Positions 62,826 through 64,000 of a stretch of 64,000 nucleotides of DNA are shown piece after piece. The number at the start of each line of letters is the position of its first letter. Position 1 is the first letter of the stretch. Origin of the DNA: Hydractinia symbiolongicarpus (Eukaryota; Cnidaria; Hydrozoa; Anthoathecata; Hydractiniidae); contig NC_079888.1 of NCBI RefSeq assembly GCF_029227915.1, positions 13,191,001 through 13,255,000 of the forward strand, in the 5' to 3' direction. The notes under the pieces were generated by a model, which was not told the origin of the DNA, searched no databases, and worked only from the letters and a program-made list of their open reading frames with translations. Position numbers and translations under genes: made by a program.

Positions 62826-63080
62826 TTATTTTGGCTTTGGCACAATGCTTGCGGGGAGCCATCCTTTCTTCACAGCCATCTCGCGGCTTGCCCGGCCTGC
62901 AGCTAAATAAGCAACCATCTTAAGGACATCGCTGGTATCCATCTTGGTAGATGGTCTTGTTATACCCAAAAATTTCTTACCTGCCATGGCATAGGCAAAG
63001 GTAAAACTAAGGTTTACGACTGTTTCATAGAGCATGTCCAGGATCTCCTTCTCTTTAGGGCTTACGTTGCTTGTAGTCTT
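62826..63080 (-). pseudogene. 85-residue conserved small protein (copy D)
   Basis: Complete apart from the start codon, which reads AGA. LSFTFAYAMAGKKFLGITRPSTKMDTSD, then MVAYLAAGRASREMAVKKGW and a KPK end. The stretch MVAYLAAG and the FTFAYAMAG segment are moderately hydrophobic. Unrecognised. Confidence 0.5.
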
Positions 63081-63155
63081 TTATTTAGTGTCATTTTTTG
63101 AAAAAATTCAATGCATCTTAAATATTTCGATATTTGGTTGAGTTTTGCCATGTTT

Positions 63156-63445
63156 TCACTGCTGGGGCTCAGGTGTGGTGTTTTGAGATTTGTTTCCGGA
63201 CCTATACCACCATATCCCGACACCTATGGCAAGCACGGCCCAAGACCCTACACCGTACATATATACATCCATTGACTTGCTAGGAATTTTGACAGGTTCT
63301 TGATCATCTAGCGAAGAATCTTTGCCCACGTTCTTCTGCAGGTTGGCCTTGTTCTTCCGGTCCCATTCGGCAAGTCTCTGCCAGCTCCAACACGACCCTC
63401 GTTCTTCTTGGTTATGACTCTTTCTTCTTGTTTTTGTTCTTCCAT
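63156..63445 (-). pseudogene. Small C-terminally anchored protein (copy D)
   Basis: MEEQKQEERVITKKNEGRV, one base lost near 63375, then LAEWDRKNKANLQKNVGKD and a transmembrane helix (MYGVGSWAVLAIGVGIWWY) with a short polar tail. Confidence 0.55.
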
Positions 63446-63450
63446 TTATC

Positions 63451-63909
63451 TTATAGCACTGCCCGAGGATCTTCCTTAGTCTCATCCTCCTCCCTCTTTT
63501 TGCCTATATGTCTCGCGGTATGCCCCGCCACCAAAATAGGCGCTAAGCACCTCCCAATAATACAGTACACAAGGATCCCGAGATCTGTCATAGAGTCTCG
63601 GATTATAGGGTCCTCTTCGATATCTCGACGTAATTCATCTACATTGTCAATGTCGACAAAGTTTTCAATCAAATTTGCATACAGGCTAATCACGTGAGTA
63701 GTCAACGCTTTTGCAGTCTTTTCCCCCTTTTCGTGGAGATCACGTTGTACATACTCGGCATGGACCTTGTCGATTGCCTCGTCAGGGGCAGAGGCATTGT
63801 CAAAGACTGCAATATCAGACATTCTCTTTATTATACGTCTATATCGAAAGAAGCAAAACACGATCAGATCATAGGGTAGGATTATAGCGACATACAAACA
63901 CACCTCCAT
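63451..63909 (-). CDS. Membrane-leader plus VDELRRDIEEDPIIRDS protein, intact (copy D)
   Basis: Open for 152 codons from MEVCLYVAIILPYDLIVF. An internal ATG at 63822 (MSDIAVFDN) has a perfect TATAATAAAG just upstream, so a 123-codon form is likely the main product and the longer form, with a membrane leader, an alternative. The main part has DNVDELRRDIEEDPIIRDS, a hydrophobic stretch (LGILVYCIIGRCLAPILVAG) and a charged end. Function unknown. Confidence 0.6.
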   Translation of the reverse strand: MEVCLYVAIILPYDLIVFCFFRYRRIIKRMSDIAVFDNASAPDEAIDKVHAEYVQRDLHEKGEKTAKALTTHVISLYANLIENFVDIDNVDELRRDIEEDPIIRDSMTDLGILVYCIIGRCLAPILVAGHTARHIGKKREEDETKEDPRAVL

Positions 63910-63910
63910 T

Positions 63911-64000
63911 TTATTCCCTTGTAGACACCAGGCGGTAATTGCCACGGGCAAGCGTGGTAATTTGATCAGGTTGCACAAGCCGTTTGTCATCCGCCCTGTT
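63911..64000 (-). CDS. C-terminal end of the right-end polymerase-like protein (copy D)
   Basis: Thirty codons enter from the right edge (ADDKRLVQPDQITTLARGN) and stop at TAA overlapping the next gene as TAAAATGG. The position, directly before the membrane-leader gene, is where copy C has its truncated MSWFKNAIS gene. Too short to identify by itself. Confidence 0.4.
   Translation of the reverse strand, partial: NRADDKRLVQPDQITTLARGNYRLVSTRE

Larger units (their letters stand above)
51719..64000 (+). mobile_element. Copy D: Polinton-like element, right end outside the window
   Basis: Starts AGTTAGAGATAGGG inside the BEL element and follows the full gene order up to the C-terminal codons of the polymerase-like gene at the window edge. 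Fewer lesions in the left-end and right-end small genes than the other copies. Capsid and integrase carry large deletions. Confidence 0.8.

Noticed and set aside
1-64000. tRNA and rRNA genes
   Set aside because: No cloverleaf with conserved arms and no rRNA-like segment was recognised by eye.

Overview
This is eukaryotic nuclear DNA packed with mobile elements. An invertebrate, most plausibly a cnidarian, is suggested by the mix: an L2/CR1-like LINE, a BEL/Pao retrotransposon, a pogo remnant, a MADF-BESS gene of the type often carried with Harbinger-like elements, and above all several copies of a large DNA element of Polinton/adintovirus type. Host-like stretches (about 39.2-47.3 kb) are very AT-rich; the virus-like copies are clearly richer in G+C. 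I cannot name the species from sequence alone.

The core of the window is five partial or near-complete copies of one endogenous virus-like family. Z (1-about 560) is only a right end. A (about 770-7670, forward) is a left part. B (about 7676-18985, reversed) is joined tail-to-tail to A. C (21815-35439, forward) is bounded by terminal inverted repeats (TIRs) and a 5-bp target duplication. D (51719 to the window end, forward) is cut by the edge. Gene order, left TIR to right TIR, is: 117-residue protein, small membrane protein, small zinc protein, 190-residue protein (all forward); two-helix membrane protein and the KKLY/KQLY protein (reverse); NLEH protein (forward); coiled-coil membrane protein (reverse); major-capsid-like protein, zinc-ribbon/HNH genes, 135-residue membrane protein, DD35E integrase (forward); then, reverse, an acidic 200-residue protein, a BRO-like protein, an A32/FtsK-type packaging ATPase, a zinc-ribbon gene, an HNH gene, small membrane proteins and, next to the right TIR, a large protein probably a protein-primed type B DNA polymerase. 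Almost every gene is broken in each copy, by different lesions, so these are ageing independent insertions.

Across copies the regulatory layout repeats. A TATAATAAA-like motif sits directly at start codons. Divergent genes are separated by only 18-34 bp. Hairpins lie between convergent genes. A hairpin with compensating base changes lies directly upstream of every zinc-ribbon/HNH gene that remains.

B and C both lie in a satellite of about 180-bp units that switches orientation in blocks (18986-21809, 35440-36249, 38953-39165); a LINE (36250-38952) is inserted in the same array. From 39166 to 51712 lie AT-rich host DNA, a MITE, a MULE-type transposase remnant, a pogo deletion derivative, a MADF-BESS pseudogene and a decayed BEL/Pao element, into which D is inserted.

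Working picture: capsid protein, packaging ATPase, integrase and polymerase suggest elements that can form particles and integrate. Their compact start-proximal promoters suggest virus-specific rather than host transcription.
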